Below are positions 41,856-49,457 of a stretch of DNA of 64,000 bases, one piece after another. Origin of the DNA: an uncultured Eubacteriales bacterium (GTDB lineage: Bacteria > Bacillota > Clostridia > Lachnospirales > Bianqueaceae); contig OMYN01000006.1 in the NCBI GenBank assembly GCA_900315265.1, positions 62,001-126,000 of the forward strand. Direction: 5' to 3'. Position 1 is the first letter of the stretch. Every line of letters starts with the position of its first letter. Both the position numbers and the translations under genes were made by a program. Below the pieces are notes generated by a model. It was not told where the DNA came from. It ran no database searches and was given only the letters and a program-made list of their open reading frames with translations.

Positions 41856-43007
41856 ATGCCGGCATACAAAGACAGAAATGGAAACTGGTACGTTATGATC
41901 CGCTATAAGGATTGGACGGGTGCCAGCAGGCAGAAATGCCAGAGGGGTTTCGAGACAAAGCGGGATGCTCTGGACTGGGAAGCACAGTACAAGCTCCAGA
42001 AACGTGCGGACGTTGAAATGACACTGGAAAGCTTTTATGAGCTTTATACAGAGGATCTCAAGCCCCGGGTGAAAGAAAGCACATGGGAGACGAAGGACAG
42101 CATCGTGCAGAGCAAGATCCTTCCGTATCTGGGAAAGCGGAAGCTTTCTGAAATAACGGCGAAGGATATCGTCGACTGGCAGAATACGGTGATGCTGCTT
42201 CCGGGAAGAGACGGCCATACGATTACACCCACATATCAAAAGACGATCCACAACCAGCTTTCAGCAATCTTCAACCATGCGATCCGTTATTACCGGCTGC
42301 CGGTCAATCCGGCCAGAATCGCCGGGGGCATGGGCAAAGAGGAAAGCCGGGAAATGAAGTTCTGGACTAAAGAAGAGTATCAGAAATTTGCACACGTCAT
42401 GATGGACAGACCTCTCTACTATTACGCTTTTGAAGTCCTTTACTGGTGAGGGATCCGTGAGGGAGAGCTGTTTGCGCTGACGCCTGCAGATTTCGATTTT
42501 GAGAAGAAAACGCTACGAATCAACAAGTCCTACCAGCGCATCCGGGGAAAAGACGTGATCACGGATCCGAAGACGGCCGCCGGCAATCGAACGATCAGGA
42601 TCCCCGACTTCCTCTGCGAAGAAATGAAAGACTGTCTGAAACAGTTCTACGATATCGGACCCAACGACAGATTGTTCCCGCTTTCGAAGAGCCGGATGTG
42701 CAGGGCGATGGAGTCAGGGAGCAAAAAGGCCGGCGTACAGCGTATCCGTATCCACGACCTGCGGCATTCTCATGTATCGCTTCTGATCAATCAGGGATTT
42801 TCAGCTTTTGAGATTGGAAAGCGTGTCGGACACAGCGGGGACAAGATCACTTACCGTTATGCTCATCTGTTTCCGAACAAGCAGGATGCGATGGCCGATT
42901 TTCTTGAAAGTCAGCGCGGAAATTATGGCGGAACAGGAGTGGAAAGATCAGAAAGCAGCAATAACGAAATCAGAAGTGCGAATCAATCAGACAGCGAGGA
43001 GGAATAA
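41856..43007 (+). pseudogene. int: Tyrosine site-specific integrase with premature TGA
   Basis: A full-length integrase frame (383 codons) interrupted at 42447-42449 by one in-frame TGA. The upstream part (197 aa) has the AP2-like/SAM-like N-terminal domains (YKDRNGNWYVMIRYKDW) and reaches ALYWxG-like FEVLYW. The downstream part continues in frame with GIREGELFAL (catalytic Arg), HDLRHSH (His/Arg), VGHSGDKITYRYAHL (His and nucleophile Tyr). Related integrases read YWCGIREGE or YWTGxREGE here, so a Cys codon changed to TGA is likely. AGGAGG precedes ATG at 41856. Unless read through, the element cannot integrate or excise by itself. Confidence 0.88.
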
Positions 43008-43010
43008 AAG

Positions 43011-43355
43011 ATGTCAGCAAAAAATCTCGACCGGCAGCACAGATGGAGAAATGTGACCGTGGCGTTCCGGGTGTCTCCGGAGGAAGGAGAAATGATCAAT
43101 TCCTGCGTCCGGGTATCCGGGCTTACCAAGCAGGACTATATCACAAGAAAACTCACGGACCGGACGGTAGTCGTACAGGGCAATCCCAAAGTCTTTCTGG
43201 GACTGCAGACGGAAATGCAGGAGATCCTTGAAGAACTCGAAAGGATCGATGCAGGGAGCGGAATTTATGAAGATCTGCTAGAACGCATTGCCCTGATCGC
43301 ATCTGTCATGGAGGAGATGAAGGAGGAAAGCGATTGGAAGAAGAAAAGAAAATGA
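43011..43355 (+). CDS. MobC-like mobilisation accessory protein
   Basis: The 114-residue protein begins with a basic stretch and a ribbon-helix-helix-like segment (RNVTVAFRVSPEEGEMINSCVRVSGLTKQDYITRKL). This pattern belongs to MobC/relaxosome accessory proteins of MobA/MobL mobilizable elements. A helical acidic C-terminus follows. ATG at 43011 follows GAGGAGG, 3 nt after the integrase stop. It overlaps the next gene by 22 nt. It likely helps the relaxase recognise oriT. Confidence 0.72.
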   Translation: MSAKNLDRQHRWRNVTVAFRVSPEEGEMINSCVRVSGLTKQDYITRKLTDRTVVVQGNPKVFLGLQTEMQEILEELERIDAGSGIYEDLLERIALIASVMEEMKEESDWKKKRK

Positions 43356-44086
43356 CCGCTTTAAATCCGGCTGTTGGCGCGGCCGGAAAGCGATCATTCA
43401 TTGATAAAAACGTCAACGACATACTACCAGAGGGAAGTGCAGAATTCAATATTTTCTGTGAGATCCGGAGCAAAGTCTCTGCAAGAGAAGCAGCTGAATA
43501 TTATGGTCTGAAGGTTGGAAGGAACGGGATGGCATGCTGTCCTTTTCATCCGGATCGGCATCCCAGCCTGAAACTGGACGAAAGATTCCATTGCTTCGGC
43601 TGCGGGGCTGACGGGGACGTCATCGACTATGTTTCCCGTCTCACAGGGCTTACCTTATATGAATCCGCACTCAAACTCTGTCATGATTTCGGCATTATGG
43701 TTCCTCAGACATCATCAGTATCCAGCAGAAAAGCCAGGCCTGGAGTAAGGAGGTGTCCTGCCGGAAAGCGTCAGGAAAAGACCAGAATCCAGGAAAAATT
43801 CCGCCGCTGGAGAGACTGGGCGATCGATGTGCTGAAGGAATATACCGGGAACATGGAACTTTGGAAAGAAAGGTATGCACCGACAGATCCGTATGCAGAG
43901 TGGAATCCTCTGTTCGTGGAAGCACTCCAGAACTTCGACAGGGTCAGCTACTATCTGGATGTTCTCTGCCTGGAAAGAGAGGAAGAACAGATCGCGTTTT
44001 TTATCGACATGCGGGAGGAGGTGAGGCGCATTGACAAGCGAAACAAAGAGCCCGGAGGACAATATGGAAATAGAAGAACTGCTTGA
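43334..44086 (+). CDS. CHC2 zinc-finger (DnaG-type) primase-like protein
   Basis: The 250-residue protein has a DnaG-like CHC2 zinc finger: VSAREAAEYYGLKVGRNGMACCPFHPDRHPSL...RFHCFGCGADGDVIDYV. It lacks a TOPRIM catalytic domain; the rest is helical. Such N-terminal primase fragments accompany VapE helicases in mobilizable elements and are thought to take part in element replication. Start is TTG at 43334, 7 nt after AGGAGG. Its end overlaps the helicase gene by 56 nt. Confidence 0.83.
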   Translation: MEEEKKMTALNPAVGAAGKRSFIDKNVNDILPEGSAEFNIFCEIRSKVSAREAAEYYGLKVGRNGMACCPFHPDRHPSLKLDERFHCFGCGADGDVIDYVSRLTGLTLYESALKLCHDFGIMVPQTSSVSSRKARPGVRRCPAGKRQEKTRIQEKFRRWRDWAIDVLKEYTGNMELWKERYAPTDPYAEWNPLFVEALQNFDRVSYYLDVLCLEREEEQIAFFIDMREEVRRIDKRNKEPGGQYGNRRTA

Positions 44087-45404
44087 TGAGGAACTTTCCC
44101 GGACAGAGAAACTGACTGCGGAGGATGTCGCTGCAGAACTGGGAGTCACGGACAAAGGTCTTGTCCGTCAGTCCATTCAGAATGCCGTCACGGTCCTTTT
44201 GAAAGATCCGCTTCTTGCCGGCAGGATCCGGAGAAATGAACTGACCGATAAAACAGAGATTATTGGGGATGTCGGCTGGAAACGCCGCGGCAGTGCCATC
44301 ACTGACACAGACGTGAATCAGATCCGGCTCTATCTGGAAAAGACCTATGGTCTGACAAGGGAGAAGCAGATCCGGGCTACCATCGATATCGTGAGCAGCG
44401 AAAACAGTTTCCATCCGATCCGGGATTATCTGAACAGCCTCAAGTGGGATGGCCGTGAAAGGATCCGGTATCTCATTCCCAGATATCTGGGCGCGGAGGA
44501 AAGTCCCTATGTTTACGAAATGACGAAGCTGATGATGCTGGGTGCCATCAACCGGGTATTTCATCCGGGCTGCAAATTTGAAATCATGCTTTGTCTGGTC
44601 GGCGGTCAGGGTGCAGGAAAATCCACGCTGCTCCGATTCCTTGCAATCAGGGACGAATGGTTCACGGATGATCTTCGGAGACTGGATGACGAAAATGTCT
44701 ACCGGAAAATACAGGGGCACTGGTTTATTGAGATGGCAGAAATGCTCGCGACGAACAGTGCAAAGAGTATCGAACTGATCAAGTCTTTCTTAAGCCGCAC
44801 GAAAGAAACCTACAAGATTCCCTATGAAACGCATCCGGAGGATCGGCCGCGGCAGTGCATCTTCCTCGGCTCGTCCAACAATGTGAATTTCCTTCCCTAC
44901 GACACGACCGGCAACCGGAGATTCGCACCGATTCCGATCTGCGCGGAGAAAGCAGAACGCCATCCGCTTGATGACGAAAAAGAATGCCGGGATTATATCA
45001 TTCACTGCTGGGCCGAAGCGATGGAGATTTACAGATCCGGAGATTACAGCCTTACATTTCCGAAAGAACTGGACGACGATGTCCGGAAAATGCAGGCGGA
45101 TTATATGCCGGATGATTCTACTTTCGGTGTGATTCAGAATTACCTGGACACGTTTAATGGGGAGTATGTCTGCGCCATCCAGATCTACGAAGAAGCCTTC
45201 AAACTGACCTATGACCCGCAGAAGCGGAGTGTGCTTCAGCCGATCAATAACGTCATGAATCAGGGCATGCCTGGATGGGATTCAAAGGCGGTGACTCATA
45301 AATTCAAAGAGTATGGTGCCCAGAGGGCATGGCACCGGAAGAAAGGTGATGACAATGGCGGATTTTACCCGGTCAGCAAAGACGAGGATGTTCCGTTCCA
45401 TTAA
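44031..45404 (+). CDS. VapE/phage-type (D5-like) helicase-ATPase
   Basis: The 457-residue protein of the virulence-associated E family has Walker A GGQGAGKST at residues 191-199, a WFIEMAEML Walker-B-like acidic motif, a sensor region FLGSSNNVNFLP and GNRRFAPIPI. An N-terminal segment precedes the ATPase (WDGRERIRYLIPRYLG). These SF3-like/AAA+ proteins act as replication helicases in satellites and mobilizable elements. TTG at 44031 follows GGGAGGAGG. Iteron-like repeats lie immediately downstream. Confidence 0.87.
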   Translation: MTSETKSPEDNMEIEELLDEELSRTEKLTAEDVAAELGVTDKGLVRQSIQNAVTVLLKDPLLAGRIRRNELTDKTEIIGDVGWKRRGSAITDTDVNQIRLYLEKTYGLTREKQIRATIDIVSSENSFHPIRDYLNSLKWDGRERIRYLIPRYLGAEESPYVYEMTKLMMLGAINRVFHPGCKFEIMLCLVGGQGAGKSTLLRFLAIRDEWFTDDLRRLDDENVYRKIQGHWFIEMAEMLATNSAKSIELIKSFLSRTKETYKIPYETHPEDRPRQCIFLGSSNNVNFLPYDTTGNRRFAPIPICAEKAERHPLDDEKECRDYIIHCWAEAMEIYRSGDYSLTFPKELDDDVRKMQADYMPDDSTFGVIQNYLDTFNGEYVCAIQIYEEAFKLTYDPQKRSVLQPINNVMNQGMPGWDSKAVTHKFKEYGAQRAWHRKKGDDNGGFYPVSKDEDVPFH

Positions 45405-45419
45405 ATCTCGGTTAGGAAT

Positions 45420-45485
45420 GTAAACGAGTAAACGTAAACGAGAAAGAAAAAAGTTTTTTCTGCCTCGTTTACCGTTTACGTTTAC
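45420..45485. repeat. Iteron-like inverted array of GTAAACG heptamers
   Basis: GTAAACG at 45420, 45428 and 45434 on the plus strand, and its complement CGTTTAC at 45466, 45473 and 45479, flank an A/T-rich centre containing AGAAAAAA/TTTTTTCT-type symmetry (about 45443-45460). The 3+3 arrangement next to a helicase gene suits a replication origin or initiator-binding site. Confidence 0.72.
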
Positions 45486-45584
45486 GACCGGATAAGGAGA
45501 GAAGGACTCAAATTGTTTAAAACTGACCGCAGGAACATGATTTTTCATAAGACAGCAAATCCAAAGAGCCCTCGGCGACTGAGA

Positions 45585-45632
45585 GCGAAATACTCCCTTT
45601 GCACAGCCTGCGGCCATGCAAAGGTATTTCGC
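45585..45632 (+). other. Candidate oriT: long inverted repeat before the relaxase gene
   Basis: GCGAAATAC...CTTTGCA (45585-45603) pairs with TGCAAAG...GTATTTCGC (45617-45632): 9-bp and 7-bp stems separated by a small asymmetric bulge, 13-nt loop. A second small palindrome (CTCGC-GTG-GCGAG) follows at about 45643-45656. The position just upstream of a MobA/MobL relaxase gene is where such relaxases nick. Confidence 0.68.
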
Positions 45633-45660
45633 CCTCCGGGGGCTCGCGTGGCGAGAGGAG

Positions 45661-47148
45661 ATGACGCTTATTACAAGACATTCCTTTATCAGAATGACGA
45701 AACTCACGGATGTGCGCGGACGCATGGACTACATCAGCAATCCGAAACGGCAGGAACACTTGTATGCAGTGTGGGGTACAGCAAAACCGGAATACTGGGA
45801 ATATCTTTCCCGGCAGGCACAGTTTGAGTTTTGGCGGAGCAACCAGAAAACAGGAAAATGTATCGAAGCCCGGGAACTCATCATCGCGCTGCCCGAGAGC
45901 CTCCAAAGCAAAGATCCGGAAAAACTCCTGCAGCTCTTTGCCGCGACATTCCGCATGGAGTATGGGGTGGACTGCGTCGCGGCGCTCCATCACAACAAGG
46001 CAATGACGAACTATCACATCCATCTGATCTTTGCCGACCGGGAACCTCTGGAAAAGACGGAGGTCCGGTACGCTTCACGCAATATGTTTTACGATGAGAA
46101 CGGCAGGCACGTACGGACGAAAAAAGAAATTCTGGATGCGGAAGGACAAGTCCGGCCGGGCTGCAGGATCCTGGCAAAAGGAGAAATCTATGATGTCAAA
46201 TGGTTCTCCGGTCGGAAGGAGATCTTCAAGAGCAAGGAATTCCTGCCGGAAGTGAAAAGACGGTTTACCGATCTGATCAATAGCTGTGTGGAGCGGGAGG
46301 AAGACAGGGTCCAGGTGTTTAATCCGGAGGGACCGTATCTGCCGACAAAGAAAATCGGAAAGAACAATCCGCTTGCGGAAGAGATCCGGCGTGACAACGA
46401 GCTCCGGCAGGAGTGGAACCGAACCGTGGACCAGGTGCTGATTGCCGGCGGAAGTCAGGAAGAAGTGGCTGCGTTCAAAAAAGAAGAAGTAGTGGATCAG
46501 GTGGCGGAGACCGTACGGAAGGAAGGACGGAAGCCGGAACTGTTCGCGGATCTCCTGCGCAGGGCGATTTCGATTCTGAAGGAATTTCTCGCGATTCTCA
46601 TGAAATCGGAAGAGAAGACCGAGACAACCAGAGAGCCGCAGACAAAAGCAAAGGGGCAGACTGCACAGAGCAAGAGAGTTGAAAAGAAAGAGGCTGTGGA
46701 AGCTGCTGAGCTTCGGCTTATGAAGATCCGCCCCATCCATGAAAAGCTCTGCCGGATCAACCGGAAACTTTACGCGCTGCAAAATCAGCAGAAGATCCTC
46801 CAGAAAGCACTGGACGGCATGCCCCGTTCCCTGTTCAACCGGAAAGACAGGAAAGTACTCCAGGAGCGGATCGAGGGGATCGGGCGGCAGATCGAGACCT
46901 GCAGAACACAACTGGAGTTTATCCCGACACAGTACGGTTTCGGCAGCGTCAGTGCCGCGGAAGCGGAATACCGGTCCGCGAAAAAACAGCTGGATCAGAT
47001 CCGAAACGAGCAGGACAACCGGGACGGTAAGATACCATCAGGCAATAACGAACGTCCAAGCGTCCTCGAGGAATTGCGGAAGAACAGAAGAGATACTGAC
47101 CGTGTAAGATACGAGAGGAAAACGATGAGAGAAGAAGCAGCTCTATAA
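45661..47148 (+). CDS. MobA/MobL-family relaxase
   Basis: Nicks oriT and pilots single-stranded DNA for conjugative mobilisation. The 495-residue protein begins MTLITRHSFIRMTKLTDVRGRMDYI, typical of this clade, and has the metal-binding HxH motif in ALHHNKAMTNYHIHLIFADRE. The C-terminal third is coiled coil and highly charged. The frame is open 15 codons upstream through the oriT-like repeat, but homologous proteins begin at the ATG chosen. The ribosome site AGAGGAG is unusually close to it. No VirB/T4SS genes are present, so transfer would need a helper. Confidence 0.9.
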   Translation: MTLITRHSFIRMTKLTDVRGRMDYISNPKRQEHLYAVWGTAKPEYWEYLSRQAQFEFWRSNQKTGKCIEARELIIALPESLQSKDPEKLLQLFAATFRMEYGVDCVAALHHNKAMTNYHIHLIFADREPLEKTEVRYASRNMFYDENGRHVRTKKEILDAEGQVRPGCRILAKGEIYDVKWFSGRKEIFKSKEFLPEVKRRFTDLINSCVEREEDRVQVFNPEGPYLPTKKIGKNNPLAEEIRRDNELRQEWNRTVDQVLIAGGSQEEVAAFKKEEVVDQVAETVRKEGRKPELFADLLRRAISILKEFLAILMKSEEKTETTREPQTKAKGQTAQSKRVEKKEAVEAAELRLMKIRPIHEKLCRINRKLYALQNQQKILQKALDGMPRSLFNRKDRKVLQERIEGIGRQIETCRTQLEFIPTQYGFGSVSAAEAEYRSAKKQLDQIRNEQDNRDGKIPSGNNERPSVLEELRKNRRDTDRVRYERKTMREEAAL

Positions 47149-47152
47149 AACA

Positions 47153-47190
47153 CTGCCGCAGCCTTCCGGAAAAGGCTGCGGCAGATGTTT
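47153..47190 (+). terminator. Terminator after the relaxase gene
   Basis: 13-bp stem CTGCCGCAGCCTT/AAGGCTGCGGCAG (47153-47165 with 47172-47184) and a T-rich tail, 5 nt after the relaxase stop codon. Confidence 0.85.
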
Positions 47191-47215
47191 TGTAAAGATT
47201 TCTTGCACAAGTGTC

Positions 47216-47665
47216 TTATTTTTTATTTTCCCACTCCGAGATAGCGCGCAAAACGTGCTCGTCTTTGAGCGGGTTGTAGTAAGGATCTTGCTGAAGATTC
47301 AGATAACCGCTGTGGGATAGAATATTGATCGCAAGACCGTCAAACAAATCGCCGGCTTCGTCCCAATAGATGCCCATGTTTACCTTATAGTACAGATAGC
47401 TGATGAACTTGATAGGATTAGCGACTGGTTTGCTTCCTGCGTCATAATAGACATACAGATTTACAAAATTGATGACATCAGATGCGGTCGGGCATTCTTC
47501 ACGCAGATAGCGAAACCAGACCGGAAAAATTTCTTTCCAGGAGTAATGATCAAAAAGTTCCCAGGATTCCTTCAGGTGATTTTCCTGCCCTTCCGGATCG
47601 AATGAATCATCGGCAAACCGGCAGTCAAACAAATCTTCCGTGTATTCTTCTATAGATTTTTGCAT
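47216..47665 (-). CDS. Hypothetical protein at the right flank of the element
   Basis: About 149 residues from ATG at 47665 (MQKSIEEYTEDLFDC), which has AAAGGA 8 nt upstream. The frame is open and protein-like for 44 further codons (to 47797), so a longer form starting MNQPDPML is possible though it lacks a ribosome site. The protein is acidic, rich in Tyr/Trp, without signal peptide or membrane helix; it ends AISEWENKK. Not recognised. It may be cargo of the mobilizable element or a flanking host gene; its opposite direction leaves this open. Confidence 0.6.
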   Translation of the reverse strand: MQKSIEEYTEDLFDCRFADDSFDPEGQENHLKESWELFDHYSWKEIFPVWFRYLREECPTASDVINFVNLYVYYDAGSKPVANPIKFISYLYYKVNMGIYWDEAGDLFDGLAINILSHSGYLNLQQDPYYNPLKDEHVLRAISEWENKK

Positions 47666-47989
47666 CAGGATGTTCCTTTCTTTTTCTTGAAAACTGTGGA
47701 TGGCAATTTTCCAAATGTCTGCTTCCATCATCTGGCTGCAGAGCCATTCCAACATGCTGAGCATCGGATCAGGCTGATTCATAAAACTGAATAGCAATTT
47801 TGTGAGATCTGTGGTACATGAACCTCAATGGCTTTTCCACTATTCACTTTTGCGAACACTATTGTACGTTATCGTAAAACCCGATGTATATTATCTTTTA
47901 TAACTGTCCCGTACGGAAGTATTTTAAACAAGTCGAGTCCGTTTTACAAGAATATAGCATCTGTATAGAGGAGCTGAGCAGGCAGAAGC

Positions 47990-48018
47990 TTGACAAAACA
48001 TTTTGATTGAATGATAAT
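47990..48018 (+). promoter_or_regulatory. Promoter of the zinc-ribbon/DUF2085 pair
   Basis: TTGACA (47990-47995), 17-nt spacer, GATAAT (48013-48018). Confidence 0.65.
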
Positions 48019-48049
48019 ATTTTAAATCAATATCCAAAGGAGGAGAGCT

Positions 48050-48259
48050 ATGAAATGTCCTCGTTGCGGCAGCGAAAACTGTCAGATCATCAACGAAGTA
48101 TATACGACCGGTAAAGATTACAGTGTGGGAAAAGGCTGCCTGGGATACTTATTGTTAGGGCCCCTGGGAACCTTATGCGGAGCCTGCGGAGAAGGAAAAC
48201 AGACTCACAACCAGCAATACTGGGTCTGCAATAACTGCGGAAACAAATGGAAAGCTTAA
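48050..48259 (+). CDS. Small zinc-ribbon protein
   Basis: The 69-residue protein has two CxxC pairs at its ends (MKCPRCGSENC and VCNNCGNKWKA) that would form one zinc ribbon. Between them is a glycine-rich hydrophobic stretch (GCLGYLLLGPLGTLCGACG) that could touch a membrane. AAAGGAGG precedes ATG at 48050. It overlaps the DUF2085 gene by 13 nt. Function unknown. Confidence 0.8.
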   Translation: MKCPRCGSENCQIINEVYTTGKDYSVGKGCLGYLLLGPLGTLCGACGEGKQTHNQQYWVCNNCGNKWKA

Positions 48260-48618
48260 GTAAGTCCGACAAAATATGGCTCAAACTAATGGAACTGGGC
48301 CATTACACAGGATGTCATCAGATGGCATCCAGGAGTTTTTTTATTAAGGGCTACCAATTCCCCGTCTGTGCCCGGTGCACCGGTGTGATGATCGGGCAAA
48401 TATGCGGCTTTATCCTGGGGATCGCCCGGGTAATTATCCCACTGCCTGCGTCACTGCTTCTTTTACTGATCATGGGCATCGACTGGGGCATACAGAAAAT
48501 CGGCATTAAAGAATCAAATAATATAAGGCGCTTTATCACCGGAATCTGCGGGGGGATCGGTACCATGAACCTTTATTGCAGAGTGATCGTATTAATCATC
48601 AAAAGAGGAAACCGGTAA
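48247..48618 (+). CDS. DUF2085 membrane protein
   Basis: The 123-residue protein has the DUF2085 signature GCHQMASRSFFIKGYQFPVCARCTGV, with conserved Cys/His that may bind metal. Three membrane helices follow (IGQICGFILGIARVIIPL, SLLLLLIMGIDWGIQ, and one near the C-terminus). Function unknown. Its start lies inside the end of the zinc-ribbon gene, so the two are translationally coupled. A terminator hairpin overlaps its stop codon. Confidence 0.85.
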   Translation: MESLSKSDKIWLKLMELGHYTGCHQMASRSFFIKGYQFPVCARCTGVMIGQICGFILGIARVIIPLPASLLLLLIMGIDWGIQKIGIKESNNIRRFITGICGGIGTMNLYCRVIVLIIKRGNR

Positions 48619-48637
48619 CAAGCGGTTTCCTCTTTAA
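48602..48637 (+). terminator. Terminator of the zinc-ribbon/DUF2085 pair
   Basis: 13-bp stem AAAGAGGAAACCG/CGGTTTCCTCTTT, whose left arm overlaps the end of the DUF2085 reading frame. Confidence 0.82.
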
Positions 48638-48671
48638 TATGCACTGCTGGACCAGCCCATCATCAGGCCGG

Positions 48672-49118
48672 TCAATAGATTCTGAAAATTACTTCCTTAT
48701 CACCCCATAAATAGGTCCATAATGAAAGTTGTGACATCTGCTTATTAAGAATTCCTGTAGCTACACCTTTTCGGTTTTGAGGGTAAGAAGGTATTTCTCC
48801 CATCATCACATAATCAGTGCCATTAAAAGTACCGGTGAATGTATCATGATACAAAGTGCTGAAGCTGGCCGATTGTGAATGACTGGATTCCATCACATCA
48901 ATGTCTACGCGGATATGATCTTGAAGTAAAACCGAGGAATACTTGATTCCCTTACCATGTGCTGTCAACCGACGATCAACCTTACCGGTTGAATCATACA
49001 GACATCCATTAAGTTCAAAATTGACAGAACTTGGAAAATACAGGAACAGGATAGTAAAACATCCCATGATGCCTATCAGTATCCGAGTAATTGTACTCTT
49101 TGCTAATTCTACATTCAT
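48672..49118 (-). CDS. Hypothetical secreted/membrane-anchored protein
   Basis: The 148-residue protein has one N-terminal hydrophobic helix (about residues 11-28, RILIGIMGCFTILFLYFP) preceded by a Lys, fitting a signal anchor, then a beta-rich extracytoplasmic domain (SSVNFELNGCLYDSTGKVDRRL, TGTFNGTDYVMMGEIPSY). Not recognised. GAGGTGATCT lies rather far (about 14 nt) before ATG at 49118. Lower G+C than most neighbours is visible in its codons and flanks, consistent with acquired DNA. Confidence 0.65.
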   Translation of the reverse strand: MNVELAKSTITRILIGIMGCFTILFLYFPSSVNFELNGCLYDSTGKVDRRLTAHGKGIKYSSVLLQDHIRVDIDVMESSHSQSASFSTLYHDTFTGTFNGTDYVMMGEIPSYPQNRKGVATGILNKQMSQLSLWTYLWGDKEVIFRIY

Positions 49119-49457
49119 AAGGGTATTGAGATCACCTCGTTTTTTACTATTTCATTGTTAGTTCAAAATACCAAATCTATTAAATTTTTTCAATATATAC
49201 ATGATAAATTTTGCAACGCAATTAGCTTTTTACGGCATCGCTTTTATAAAGCAGTAATATTCAAACTCTTTATTGCCATTTCCCGTCTCATATCCGACAT
49301 TGCGATTCACTCTCACTAGCGAATCCGGCTTTCCCTATAATAAAAACTTTCCTTCATGCTATTCTGAATTTATGTTAGAATAGAACTACGAAATCTATGA
49401 ATATTTCGCAAAAAGGACTGTATATGTATCACTGTCAATGAGGAGGAACGACCTAGC
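49119..49457. other. A/T-rich intergenic region
   Basis: About 340 nt between divergent genes. It holds weak promoter-like elements for the S10 peptidase (a TAGAAT at about 49377 and a TATAAT at about 49337 without convincing -35 partners). No gene, RNA or repeat is recognisable. Confidence 0.5.

Noticed and set aside
42447-42449. TGA recoded as an amino acid, explaining both in-frame TGA codons
   Set aside because: TGA is used as the ordinary stop of several intact genes in this window (for example tlyA, the S10 peptidase and the zinc-ribbon gene), and no SECIS-like structure was seen after the TGA codons.
45616-45660. Relaxase start 15 codons upstream
   Set aside because: The extension would be encoded by the oriT-like inverted repeat and reads unlike relaxase N-termini, which begin at MTLITRHSF.
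47222-47236. GAGTGGGAA matching the end of guaA, as a possible far attachment site of the element
   Set aside because: It is in inverted orientation relative to guaA and lies within a protein-coding frame; excision needs a direct repeat, and nine bases can match by chance.
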